DNA of 64,000 bases from Mesorhizobium sp. Pch-S (GTDB taxonomy: Bacteria; Pseudomonadota; Alphaproteobacteria; Rhizobiales; Rhizobiaceae), in contig NZ_CP029562.1 of NCBI RefSeq assembly GCF_004136315.1, positions 1,240,001-1,304,000 on the forward strand. Direction: 5' to 3'. The position numbers and the translations under genes are program-made. Below the pieces are notes generated by a model, which did no database searches, was not told the DNA's origin, and worked only from the letters and a program-made list of their open reading frames with translations. Shown piece after piece: positions 9,071 through 16,278 of this stretch; position 1 is the stretch's first letter, and every line of letters begins with the position of its first letter.

Positions 9071-9985
9071 TCAGGCGCCCAGGCACCAGGCCAGCACCGC
9101 CTTCTGCGCGTGCAGCCTGTTCTCGGCCTCATCGAACACCACGGAATTCGGGCCGTCGATCACCTCGTCGGTCACTTCCTCGCCGCGATGGGCGGGCAGG
9201 CAGTGCATGAACAGGGCGTCTTTTTTGGCCTTGGCCATCAGTGCGGCATTGACCTGATAGGGCACGAACACGTTGTGGCCGCGGGCGCGATGCTCCTGGC
9301 CCATCGAGACCCAGGTGTCGGTGACGACGCAGTCGACCTGGTCGACCGCTTCCTCGGCCGAACGGGTGAAGCGGATCCTGCCGCCATTGCCCTTGGCCCA
9401 ATCGACGAATTTCTGCTCCGGCTCGCTGCCTTCCGGCACGGCGACGTTCAGGTTGAACGCAAAACGCGCCGATGCCTCGACGAGCGAGTGCAGCACGTTG
9501 TTGCCGTCGCCGGTCCAGGCGAAGGTCTTGCCGGCCACCGGCCCACGATGTTCCTCGTAGGTCATGATGTCGGCCATCAGCTGGCAGGGGTGGGTATCGT
9601 CGGTCAGGCCGTTGATGACCGGAACCGTGGCGTTCTCGGTGAGTTCGAGCAGCCGGTTGTGCGCGGTGGTGCGGATCATGATCGCATCGACATAACGCGA
9701 CAGCACCTTGGCCGTGTCGGCGATGGATTCCGAACGGCCGAGCTGCATCTCCGTGCCGGTCAGCATGATCGTCTCGCCGCCGAGCTGGCGCATGCCGACA
9801 TCGAAGGAGATGCGCGTGCGTGTCGACGGCTTGTCGAAGATCATCGCCAGCACCTTGCCGTCGAGCGGCTTCGAGCGCTCGCCGGCCTTGAGGCGGGCCT
9901 TGCGGGCCGACGCGTCATCCAGGATGGCGCGCAGGTCGGTTGCGGAAACGGTGGACAGGTCTGTGAAGTGACGAACGCTCATCAT
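9071..9985 (-). CDS. argF: Ornithine carbamoyltransferase
   Basis: The 304-residue protein is full length. It shows the carbamoyl-phosphate motif KPSTRTR, the HPCQ motif ([17 protein letters not shown]) and the ornithine-binding motif HCLPAHR near the C-terminus. It makes citrulline from ornithine and carbamoyl phosphate in arginine synthesis. It lies 9 bases after the argD stop, so the two are one transcription unit. argD supplies acetylornithine one step earlier in the pathway. Confidence 0.96.
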   Translation of the reverse strand: MMSVRHFTDLSTVSATDLRAILDDASARKARLKAGERSKPLDGKVLAMIFDKPSTRTRISFDVGMRQLGGETIMLTGTEMQLGRSESIADTAKVLSRYVDAIMIRTTAHNRLLELTENATVPVINGLTDDTHPCQLMADIMTYEEHRGPVAGKTFAWTGDGNNVLHSLVEASARFAFNLNVAVPEGSEPEQKFVDWAKGNGGRIRFTRSAEEAVDQVDCVVTDTWVSMGQEHRARGHNVFVPYQVNAALMAKAKKDALFMHCLPAHRGEEVTDEVIDGPNSVVFDEAENRLHAQKAVLAWCLGA

Positions 9986-9994
9986 GCCGTCCGG

Positions 9995-11191
9995 TTACTT
10001 CGCCGCGGCCGCGACGGCTTCCGACAGGCCCCTGGCGGCACCGCGGATACGCTTCAGGCCTTCCTGGATGTCGGCTTCAGTGACGGTGAGCGGCGGCAGC
10101 AGGCGGATGACGTTGTCGCCGGCCGGCACCGCCAGCAGATGCTGGTCACGCAGGGCGCCGTTGACGGTGCCATTCGGCATGACGCATTTGAGGCCGAGCA
10201 TCAGGCCATCGCCGCGAATGCCTTCGATGACATCCGGGAATTCGTCGGCAACGGCCGCCAGCCCCTGCTTGAACAGCAGCGCCTTGCGGTTGACGTCTTC
10301 CAGGAAACCCTCATCCAGCACCACGTCGAGCACGGCGTTGCCGACGGCCATGGCGAGCGGATTGCCGCCGAAGGTGGTGCCATGCACGCCGGCGGTCATG
10401 CCGCGCGCAGCTTCGTCGGTGGCCAGGCACGCGCCCATCGGGAAGCCGCCGCCGATGCCCTTGGCGATCGCCATCAGGTCCGGGGTCACGCCGGCCCACT
10501 CATGCGCGAACAGCTTGCCGGTGCGGCCGATGCCGCACTGGACCTCGTCGAAGATCAGCAGCAGGCCGTGCTTGTCGCACAGCTGGCGCAGGCGCTTCAG
10601 CGACTGCAGCGGGAACGAGCGGATGCCACCCTCGCCCTGCAGCGGCTCGAGCAGGATCGCCGCGGTCTCGGGCGTGATCGCCTTTTCAGCGGCCTCGATG
10701 TCGTCGAACGGCACCTGGTCGAAACCGTCGACCTTCGGGCCGAAGCCTTCCAGATATTTGTACTGGCCGCCGGCGGCGATGGTGGCCAGCGTGCGGCCGT
10801 GGAAGGCGCCTTCGAAGGTGATGACGCGGAAACGCTCGGCATGGCCGGTGACGAACTGGTAGCGGCGCGCCGTCTTGATCGCGCACTCCAGCGCCTCGGC
10901 GCCCGAATTGGTGAAGAACACCTTGTCGGCAAAGGTCGCTTCGACCAGCCGTTCGCCGAGGCGGCGCTGTCCCGGGATCTCATAGAGATTGGAGACGTGC
11001 CAGAGCTTGTCGGCCTGGTCCTTCAGCGCCGCAACCAGATGCGGATGACCGTGACCCAGCGAGTTGACGGCAATGCCGGCGGCAAAATCGAGGTATCGGT
11101 CGCCCTTTTCCGTCACCAGCCAGGAACCCTCTCCTCGCTCGAAAGCCAGGGGTGCACGGGCAAAGGTCTCGTAAAGCGCCGAACCGCTCAT
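9995..11191 (-). CDS. argD: Acetylornithine aminotransferase (class III, PLP-dependent)
   Basis: The 398-residue protein has class III aminotransferase signatures: [59 protein letters not shown] and the PLP lysine in [15 protein letters not shown]. It transfers an amino group to N-acetylglutamate semialdehyde, and in many bacteria also acts on succinyl-diaminopimelate. The ATG at 11191 has GGAGCAG about 6 bases upstream. The frame stays open to 11269, and that 26-codon extension crosses a terminator-like hairpin, discussed separately. Confidence 0.95.
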   Translation of the reverse strand: MSGSALYETFARAPLAFERGEGSWLVTEKGDRYLDFAAGIAVNSLGHGHPHLVAALKDQADKLWHVSNLYEIPGQRRLGERLVEATFADKVFFTNSGAEALECAIKTARRYQFVTGHAERFRVITFEGAFHGRTLATIAAGGQYKYLEGFGPKVDGFDQVPFDDIEAAEKAITPETAAILLEPLQGEGGIRSFPLQSLKRLRQLCDKHGLLLIFDEVQCGIGRTGKLFAHEWAGVTPDLMAIAKGIGGGFPMGACLATDEAARGMTAGVHGTTFGGNPLAMAVGNAVLDVVLDEGFLEDVNRKALLFKQGLAAVADEFPDVIEGIRGDGLMLGLKCVMPNGTVNGALRDQHLLAVPAGDNVIRLLPPLTVTEADIQEGLKRIRGAARGLSEAVAAAAK

Positions 11192-11211
11192 TATATGCTG
11201 CTCCGGTACTG

Positions 11212-11240
11212 AAAAAATAAAAGCCGCCCAAGCGGCGGCT
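11212..11240 (-). terminator. Terminator-like hairpin in the argD leader
   Basis: On the minus strand a 7-bp GC-rich stem (arms at 11234-11240 and 11222-11228) with a 5-base loop is followed by TTTTATTTTTT, the form of an intrinsic terminator. It sits 20 bases upstream of the argD ATG on the sense strand. No minus-strand gene lies upstream that it could terminate, so it may attenuate argD-argF transcription. Confidence 0.65.
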
Positions 11241-11248
11241 ATTGGCAG

Positions 11249-11277
11249 CTTATCGTGTTTTTCAGCCATGAAGTCAA
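11249..11277 (-). promoter_or_regulatory. Candidate sigma-70-type promoter for argD-argF
   Basis: Reading the minus strand, TTGACT (11277-11272) and GATAAG (11254-11249) are separated by 17 bases. Transcription would start near 11242, immediately before the terminator-like hairpin. This is a motif match only. Confidence 0.4.
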
Positions 11278-11382
11278 CGAAAAGCTCTTTTACAGCACCG
11301 CCTGGACCAACCTGTTTCAGCTGGCGGAATTTGAATGTCGAAAATCGCTGGCGCAGCCAAGTTGGGGAAAACTGCGAAATCC

Positions 11383-11525
11383 GATTCGTGTTGCAGTTGG
11401 GACTCTTGTCACCGAGTCAGCGCATCGGTAATTGTGAATGAGAAATAGCTAGATTTCGTACGGCGGATCCAATCACCCCAGATATGTGGTGCCCGCCCGG
11501 CGCGAGCCGGAACGATTTTGGATTC
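11383..11525. promoter_or_regulatory. Cluster of four GANTC (CcrM methylation) sites upstream of gcrA
   Basis: GATTC at 11383, GACTC at 11401, GAGTC at 11414 and GATTC at 11521 all match GANTC, the target of the cell-cycle methyltransferase CcrM. GcrA is known to act with RNA polymerase at promoters carrying methylated GANTC. The gap from the argD start to gcrA (about 370 bases) otherwise holds only the argD leader and promoter. Confidence 0.6.
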
Positions 11526-11560
11526 TGAAAACACCGGACGGTTCAAAGGAGCGCGGTCTT

Positions 11561-12091
11561 ATGAACTGGACTGACGAGCGAGTAGAACTCTTGAGGAAAC
11601 TGTGGTCGGAGGGTCTGAGCGCAAGCCAGATCGCGGCCCAGCTCGGCGGAGTGAGCCGCAATGCGGTCATTGGCAAGGTACACCGGCTGAAGCTGTCCGG
11701 TCGTGGTCGCACCACGGCCGCACCGGCACGGCAGAAGAAGGCGCCAGCCGCCAGCGGTGCTTCGTCGACGAAGTCGACGACACGCGCTGCCGCCAGCACC
11801 TCGCATCGCCATGTCACTGCCTCGATCGGCGCGACCGCGCTGCAGGTGCAGTTCGACGCCGAGCCGGTGGCGCGCCAGTATCTGCGCCCGGTGGAAAATG
11901 TCGTGGTGCCGATCTCGCGGCGCCTGCAGCTCACCGAGCTGACCGAGCGCACCTGCAAGTGGCCGAACGGCGACCCGCTGACGGAGGAATTCCACTTCTG
12001 CGGCAACGATGCCGGCGAAAGCGGTCCTTACTGCGCCTATCACTCGCGCATCGCCTTCCAGCCTGCCTCGGAACGCCGCCGGCTGCGCTGA
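11561..12091 (+). CDS. gcrA: GcrA cell-cycle regulator
   Basis: The 176-residue protein begins MNWTDERVELLRKLWSEGLSASQIAAQLGGVSRNAVIGKVHRL, the helix-turn-helix of GcrA, followed by a low-complexity Ala/Ser/Thr linker (about residues 50-85) and the conserved C-terminal polymerase-interaction region ending RTCKWPNGDPLTEEFHFCGN and GPYCAYHSRIAF. GcrA binds sigma-70 RNA polymerase and controls many CcrM-methylated promoters in alphaproteobacteria. The ATG at 11561 follows AAAGGAG at about 10 bases. It is transcribed divergently from argD. Confidence 0.95.
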   Translation: MNWTDERVELLRKLWSEGLSASQIAAQLGGVSRNAVIGKVHRLKLSGRGRTTAAPARQKKAPAASGASSTKSTTRAAASTSHRHVTASIGATALQVQFDAEPVARQYLRPVENVVVPISRRLQLTELTERTCKWPNGDPLTEEFHFCGNDAGESGPYCAYHSRIAFQPASERRRLR

Positions 12092-12118
12092 AGGCAGGGA
12101 AACAAGGGATTAAGCATC

Positions 12119-12153
12119 AGGGCAGCAGGCGACCACGCCGCTGCCCTTTTTCT
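12119..12153 (+). terminator. Rho-independent terminator after gcrA
   Basis: A bulged stem (AGGGCAGC, single A, GGCG; loop ACCA; CGCC then GCTGCCCT) ends in TTTTCTTTG. The inner stem is almost the same as the hairpin at 13381-13411. Confidence 0.85.
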
Positions 12154-12204
12154 TTGTCCTGCTGCCTGTTGCCTTCCTGCCCTGGATCAATACGGGAGCC
12201 GCTC

Positions 12205-13344
12205 GTGAGCACAACAACCCAACTTGCGGTGATCGGGCGCGGCCTGATCGGGTCGGCAGCCGCGCGTCATCTTGCCAGGATGGGGCACGATGTTGCGCTG
12301 ATCGGACCGGATGAACCGGCTGACTTTTCGCGCCATGATGGCGTCTTTGGCAGCCATTACGATGAAGGCCGGATCACGCGGCGGCTCGATTCCCAGCCGT
12401 TCTGGCTGCAGATGAACTGCGCCGCACTTTCGCGATATGACGAAATCGCCGCGGCGAGCGGTGTGGACTTCTATCACGAAGCCGGAGCCCTGCATGTCGG
12501 CCTCGCCGAGGACCCCGACGTCACGTCGATCGGCGACATCGCCGCCGCGGCAGGAATTGCCTGCGAGTCTTATGCGGGCAGCGCACTGGCGGAACGCTTT
12601 CCGTTCCTGAAGTCGACGACCGGCATGCTGGGATTCTTCGAACCCCACGATGCCGGATATATCAGCCCGCGCCGCCTGGTCCGGGCGCAGACGATCGCGG
12701 CCGAGCGCGCTGGGGCCAGGATCGTCAACGAAGCGGTCCTCGGCATTTCCGAGCATGGTTCCGGTGTGACGATCCGCACGCGATCGGGCGATATCGATGC
12801 CGAACGTGTTCTCGTCGCGGCGGGCGGACACACCCAGTCGCTGCTCGGCAGATCGTTCGGCGCGACCGTCTATGCACGAACCGTGGCCCTGTTCAGGCTC
12901 GACGCGGCCGAGGTCCGGCGCCTCGCCGGAATGCCGTCCATGCTCTGCATCGGCACCAAGGGCGACGATCCCTACATCCTGCCGCCGGTGCTCTATCCCG
13001 ATGGCCAGTACTGGCTGAAGCTCGGCGGCGATCCGGTCGATATCGCGCTCGAAAGCGAAGCCGACATCAGGGACTGGTTCCGCTCGGGCGGATCGATACA
13101 AGTGGCCGACCGACTCGAGACGCAGATCCTCGAGCGCATTCGCAGCCTCACATTCGAGGAACGCCGCGTGGTGCCCTGCATGACCACCTACGGCAAGACA
13201 GGACTGCCCCACATCGGTCCGCTTTCCGATCGCGTATCGGTTGCCTTCTGCTGCTACGGCAGGAGCGCGAAATGTTCGGACGAACTGGGTCGGCTGGGTG
13301 GCATGGCCCTGCTCGGAGAGGTCAGGCCGGAACTGGCGCCCTGA
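12205..13344 (+). CDS. FAD-dependent amine oxidase, SolA / N-methyltryptophan oxidase-like
   Basis: The 379-residue protein starts with a Rossmann FAD motif (LAVIGRGLIGSAAARHLA) and has DAO-family features such as DAGYISPRRLVRA and VLVAAGGHTQSLLG. The C-terminal HIGPLSDRVSVAFCCYGRSAKCSDELGR resembles the region where sarcosine oxidase/SolA enzymes attach FAD to cysteine. Such enzymes oxidise N-methyl amino acids or amines with oxygen, giving hydrogen peroxide. I chose the GTG at 12205 because GGGAG lies 6 bases upstream. The gene is monocistronic between two similar terminators; its substrate is not evident. Confidence 0.82.
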   Translation: MSTTTQLAVIGRGLIGSAAARHLARMGHDVALIGPDEPADFSRHDGVFGSHYDEGRITRRLDSQPFWLQMNCAALSRYDEIAAASGVDFYHEAGALHVGLAEDPDVTSIGDIAAAAGIACESYAGSALAERFPFLKSTTGMLGFFEPHDAGYISPRRLVRAQTIAAERAGARIVNEAVLGISEHGSGVTIRTRSGDIDAERVLVAAGGHTQSLLGRSFGATVYARTVALFRLDAAEVRRLAGMPSMLCIGTKGDDPYILPPVLYPDGQYWLKLGGDPVDIALESEADIRDWFRSGGSIQVADRLETQILERIRSLTFEERRVVPCMTTYGKTGLPHIGPLSDRVSVAFCCYGRSAKCSDELGRLGGMALLGEVRPELAP

Positions 13345-13380
13345 AGGTCGGGAATTAAGGTAGCAGGGGATCAAGGCATT

Positions 13381-13411
13381 AGGCAGCAGGCGATTTCGCC
13401 GCTGCCTTTTT
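13381..13411 (+). terminator. Terminator between converging amine oxidase and MFS genes
   Basis: AGGCAGC-A-GGCG, loop ATTT, CGCC-GCTGCCT followed by TTTTTC. It matches the gcrA terminator in both stem segments and the position of the bulged A. Confidence 0.85.
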
Positions 13412-13422
13412 CATTGCCTACT

Positions 13423-13457
13423 CCCTTATTCCCTTATTCCCTTATTCCCTTATTCCC
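13423..13457. repeat. 8-bp tandem array (CCCTTATT x4)
   Basis: Four exact copies of CCCTTATT run from 13423 to 13454 and are followed by CCC. The stop codon of the minus-strand MFS gene (13450-13452) lies inside the last copy. Confidence 0.9.
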
Positions 13458-14889
13458 CCGCCATGCTTTCCCGCAGCCGATGCCGGCGGAAATTCAAGGC
13501 CACGGCGATCATCAGGACGATGCCGACGCAGATGAGGAGAACGGCGCTGCGCAGGCCGTCGGCGGTGGCGGCAAGACGCAGCGCACCGGTCAGCTCGCCG
13601 ACGGGCGCATTGGCGATCGGCACCAGCATGGCAAGGCCGAGCGCATAACCGATCTGCTGGGCGGTGGAAGCCAGCCCCGACGCGATGCCCTGCTCGCGCT
13701 GCAGCACATCCGTCGCCACGGCGGCGAACATGATGGTGAATGTCGCGCCCATGCCGAGACTGAGGATCACCAGCGCGGGCAGCAGGGCCGGGAAGGTGCT
13801 GTGCGCCGACAGCACCGCGCCGTACATCAGCGTCCCGGCCAGCCCGACGACGAGGCTGCCGATCAGCGCCACACGCACGCCAAGCCGCGACGCCAGCGTG
13901 CCGCCGATCGACGAGCCGACGAAGATCCCGGCATAGGGCACGAGATAGGCCAACCCGGTCTGCAGCGCGCTGTATTGCAGCACGACCTGGAAATGGATGG
14001 TCAGGAAGTAAAGCAGCGAGCCGAAGGTGATCGTGTAGAGCAGGATGGTGGCGATGCCCGTCGTCAGGTTGCGGTTCCTGAGCAGGTGCAGCGGCAGCAG
14101 CGGGTCGCCGCTGCGGTATTCGACCGCCACAAAGATGGCAAGCAGGATGGCTGCCGCGGCCAGGCTGGCAAGGATCACCGGCGAGCTCCAGCCGGCTTCC
14201 GGCCCCTGCACCAGCCCGAAAACCAGCAGCGTTATCGCAGCCGTCGCAGTCGTCGCGCCCGGCAGGTCGAAATGCCGTGCCTGCGCCGAATGCCTGTCCG
14301 GATGGATCAGCATCAGGGCCAGGACGATGCCGATCAGCGAAAGCGGGACAACGACGAAGAACACCGCCCGCCAGCCCCAGGTTTCGGTGAGCACACCGCC
14401 GAGCAGGGCGCCGAGCGCCATGCCGCTGCCGCCGACGCCAGCCCATATGGCGATGGCGCGATTGCGCTGCGGCCCCTCATGGAACAGCGTGTTGATCAGC
14501 GACAGGGTGGCCGGGAACAGGAAGGCGCCGCCGATACCCTGGACCGCACGGGCGGCGACCAGCAGGGTGGAATTGCCGGCAAGGCCGCCGGCGAGCGAGG
14601 CCACCGCGAACAGCAGCAGGCCGAGGATGAACATGCGCCGCCGACCGAGCAGGTCGCTCGCGCGCCCGCCAAGCATCAGCAACCCGCCATAGGGAACGAC
14701 GAAGGCACTGATGATCCATTGCTGGGACTGCGCCGAGAAGCCCAGGCTGCCGCCGATTTCGGGAAGCGCCACGAACACGATCGTATAGTCGATCGAGATG
14801 ATCAGATGGGCGAAGGCGAGCAGGGCCATGACCGCAGGCAGGTTGCGCTTTTCCGGCATGGCCGTCTCTTTGTGGGTATCGGTCGACAT
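13450..14889 (-). CDS. MFS drug-efflux-type transporter (DHA2, 14-TM family)
   Basis: The protein of about 479 residues has the DHA2 pattern: LIISIDYTIVFVALPEIGGSLGF in the first membrane segment, the loop motif GGRASDLLGRRRMFI, RAVQGIGGAFLFPATLSLI and GALLGGVLTETWGWRAVFFVVVP (motif C). It is an inner-membrane proton antiporter, probably for drugs or aromatic compounds. The ATG at 14889 follows GGAG at 7 bases; longer starts at 14901 and 14979 lack support. A LysR gene is transcribed divergently 147 bp away and is the likely regulator. The 3' end lies in an 8-bp tandem repeat. Confidence 0.88.
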   Translation of the reverse strand: MSTDTHKETAMPEKRNLPAVMALLAFAHLIISIDYTIVFVALPEIGGSLGFSAQSQQWIISAFVVPYGGLLMLGGRASDLLGRRRMFILGLLLFAVASLAGGLAGNSTLLVAARAVQGIGGAFLFPATLSLINTLFHEGPQRNRAIAIWAGVGGSGMALGALLGGVLTETWGWRAVFFVVVPLSLIGIVLALMLIHPDRHSAQARHFDLPGATTATAAITLLVFGLVQGPEAGWSSPVILASLAAAAILLAIFVAVEYRSGDPLLPLHLLRNRNLTTGIATILLYTITFGSLLYFLTIHFQVVLQYSALQTGLAYLVPYAGIFVGSSIGGTLASRLGVRVALIGSLVVGLAGTLMYGAVLSAHSTFPALLPALVILSLGMGATFTIMFAAVATDVLQREQGIASGLASTAQQIGYALGLAMLVPIANAPVGELTGALRLAATADGLRSAVLLICVGIVLMIAVALNFRRHRLRESMAGE

Positions 14890-15036
14890 TGCGTGCTCCA
14901 TGAAATGAGCCGCGCTGCGTGAAGAGGAGCGCGTTTTGCCGACCGTTACCCCTCGTATCCGGAGCTTCACACCTAACAATTTCGCAGCGCCTCCCTACAA
15001 TTCTGTATGCCGCTTTCGCAGACTCACGGAGATCAC

Positions 15037-15927
15037 ATGGATTGGGACGACCTGAAACTGGCGCTCGCCATCGCCCGGCATGGCTCGTTGACCGCGGCGG
15101 CGCGCGCGCTGGGTGTCAGCCAGCCCACCGTCGGCCGCAGGCTGGAGAGTTTCGAGCGGAAGATCGGCGTCAACCTCTTCGACCGCAGCCTGGAAGGCCT
15201 GAAGCCGACGACACTGGGCGCCGCACTTTTCGACAGCCTGTCGATGATGGAGGAAGGCGCGCTCTCCGTCGAGCGGCGCATCGCCTCGCGCAACACCGGA
15301 CTGGAGGGCCCGATCGTGGTGACCAGCCTCGACTGGCTCGCCGATTTCCTGACCGCGCCGATCGTCGCCCGTTTCGCTGCCCTGCACCCGCTGGTGTCGA
15401 TCGAGCTGCTCAACGACACAAGGGTCTTCAACCTGTCGCGCCACGAAGCCGACATCGCCTTCCGCTTCGGCAAGTTCGAGCAGGAGGACCTGGTGGTGCG
15501 CAAGGTGGCGGATGTCGCCTACGGGCTCTATGCGTCCAGCACCTATCTCGAACGCATGGGGCTGCCTGATATCGAGGCAGGCTGTCCGGACCACACGATC
15601 GTCATGCTGCACCAGGCGGCCGGGCATGTCTGCTACCGGGACTGGCTGGCGGCGCTCGCGCCCAACGCGCATGTGCTGATGCGGACGAATTCCGTGCAGT
15701 CGCATATCGCGACGGTGGAAGCCGGCATCGCCATGGGGGTGCTGCCGCGTTATGTGGCAGACCAGAGGGACGGCCTGATCCGCATCGAGACCGGCCGGCA
15801 CGAGCCGGTGCAAAGCGTGCAGATGGGGGTGCATGCCGACATGCGCGACAATCCCCGCGTCCGCGCACTGCTGGACTTCGCCGCGCGGGAGTTCAGGCAG
15901 CTTTCCTCGCTGCTGGCCCCGGGGTGA
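15037..15927 (+). CDS. LysR-family transcriptional regulator
   Basis: The 296-residue protein has the LysR winged helix at its N-terminus (MDWDDLKLALAIARHGSLTAAARALGVSQPTVGRRLESFE) and a LysR substrate-binding domain from about residue 90. The divergent MFS exporter next door is the probable target. The start at 15037 is the ATG that opens the conserved WDDLK segment. Confidence 0.9.
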   Translation: MDWDDLKLALAIARHGSLTAAARALGVSQPTVGRRLESFERKIGVNLFDRSLEGLKPTTLGAALFDSLSMMEEGALSVERRIASRNTGLEGPIVVTSLDWLADFLTAPIVARFAALHPLVSIELLNDTRVFNLSRHEADIAFRFGKFEQEDLVVRKVADVAYGLYASSTYLERMGLPDIEAGCPDHTIVMLHQAAGHVCYRDWLAALAPNAHVLMRTNSVQSHIATVEAGIAMGVLPRYVADQRDGLIRIETGRHEPVQSVQMGVHADMRDNPRVRALLDFAAREFRQLSSLLAPG

Positions 15928-15943
15928 GCAGCGCCAGCGTCTG

Positions 15944-16159
15944 TATCTCCCCCTTGCGGGGGAGAAAGCGATGTCAGCATCTTAGACGAGCACGCCCTTT
16001 AGGGCGGCGCAGGCTAAGTGCTAGAAATCCAAGAGAGGGGATTTGCCGGCACACCGCTCGCAGGCTGTTGTCCTCTGTCCCCCAAACACAGGCCTCTCAG
16101 CTGAAAATCCCCTCTCTTGGATTTTCTACGACTTAGACTGCGCCGCAAGGGGGGAGATA
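15944..16159. repeat. Large compound inverted repeat between LysR and hydrolase genes
   Basis: The 351-bp gap 15928-16278 holds this structure. Outer arms TATCTCCCCCTTGCGG (15944) and CCGCAAGGGGGGAGATA (to 16159) enclose inner arms at 16005-16044 and 16104-16144, which share AAATCCAAGAGAGGGGATTT and its complement. The left side has about 38 extra bases between the outer and inner arms. The loop is about 60 bases. No gene is visible inside. It could be a non-autonomous mobile element or a long RNA hairpin. Confidence 0.75.
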
Positions 16160-16278
16160 AGGTCGCGCATCCCGCCCCCATACGCTTTCGCATGCCCCCT
16201 CTGCGATGCTGGCGGATAGACGGCGGCGGGCCACTGTCTGCACGATAATCCTGATTGTCCCTTTTGCAGGATCCTGAA

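Noticed and set aside
8678..11212. 844-residue open frame opposite hslO, argF and argD
   Set aside because: It spans three minus-strand genes with strong motifs.
11192..11269. N-terminal extension of ArgD from an ATG at 11269
   Set aside because: It would be translated from the promoter and hairpin region and has no ribosome site; the ATG at 11191 does.
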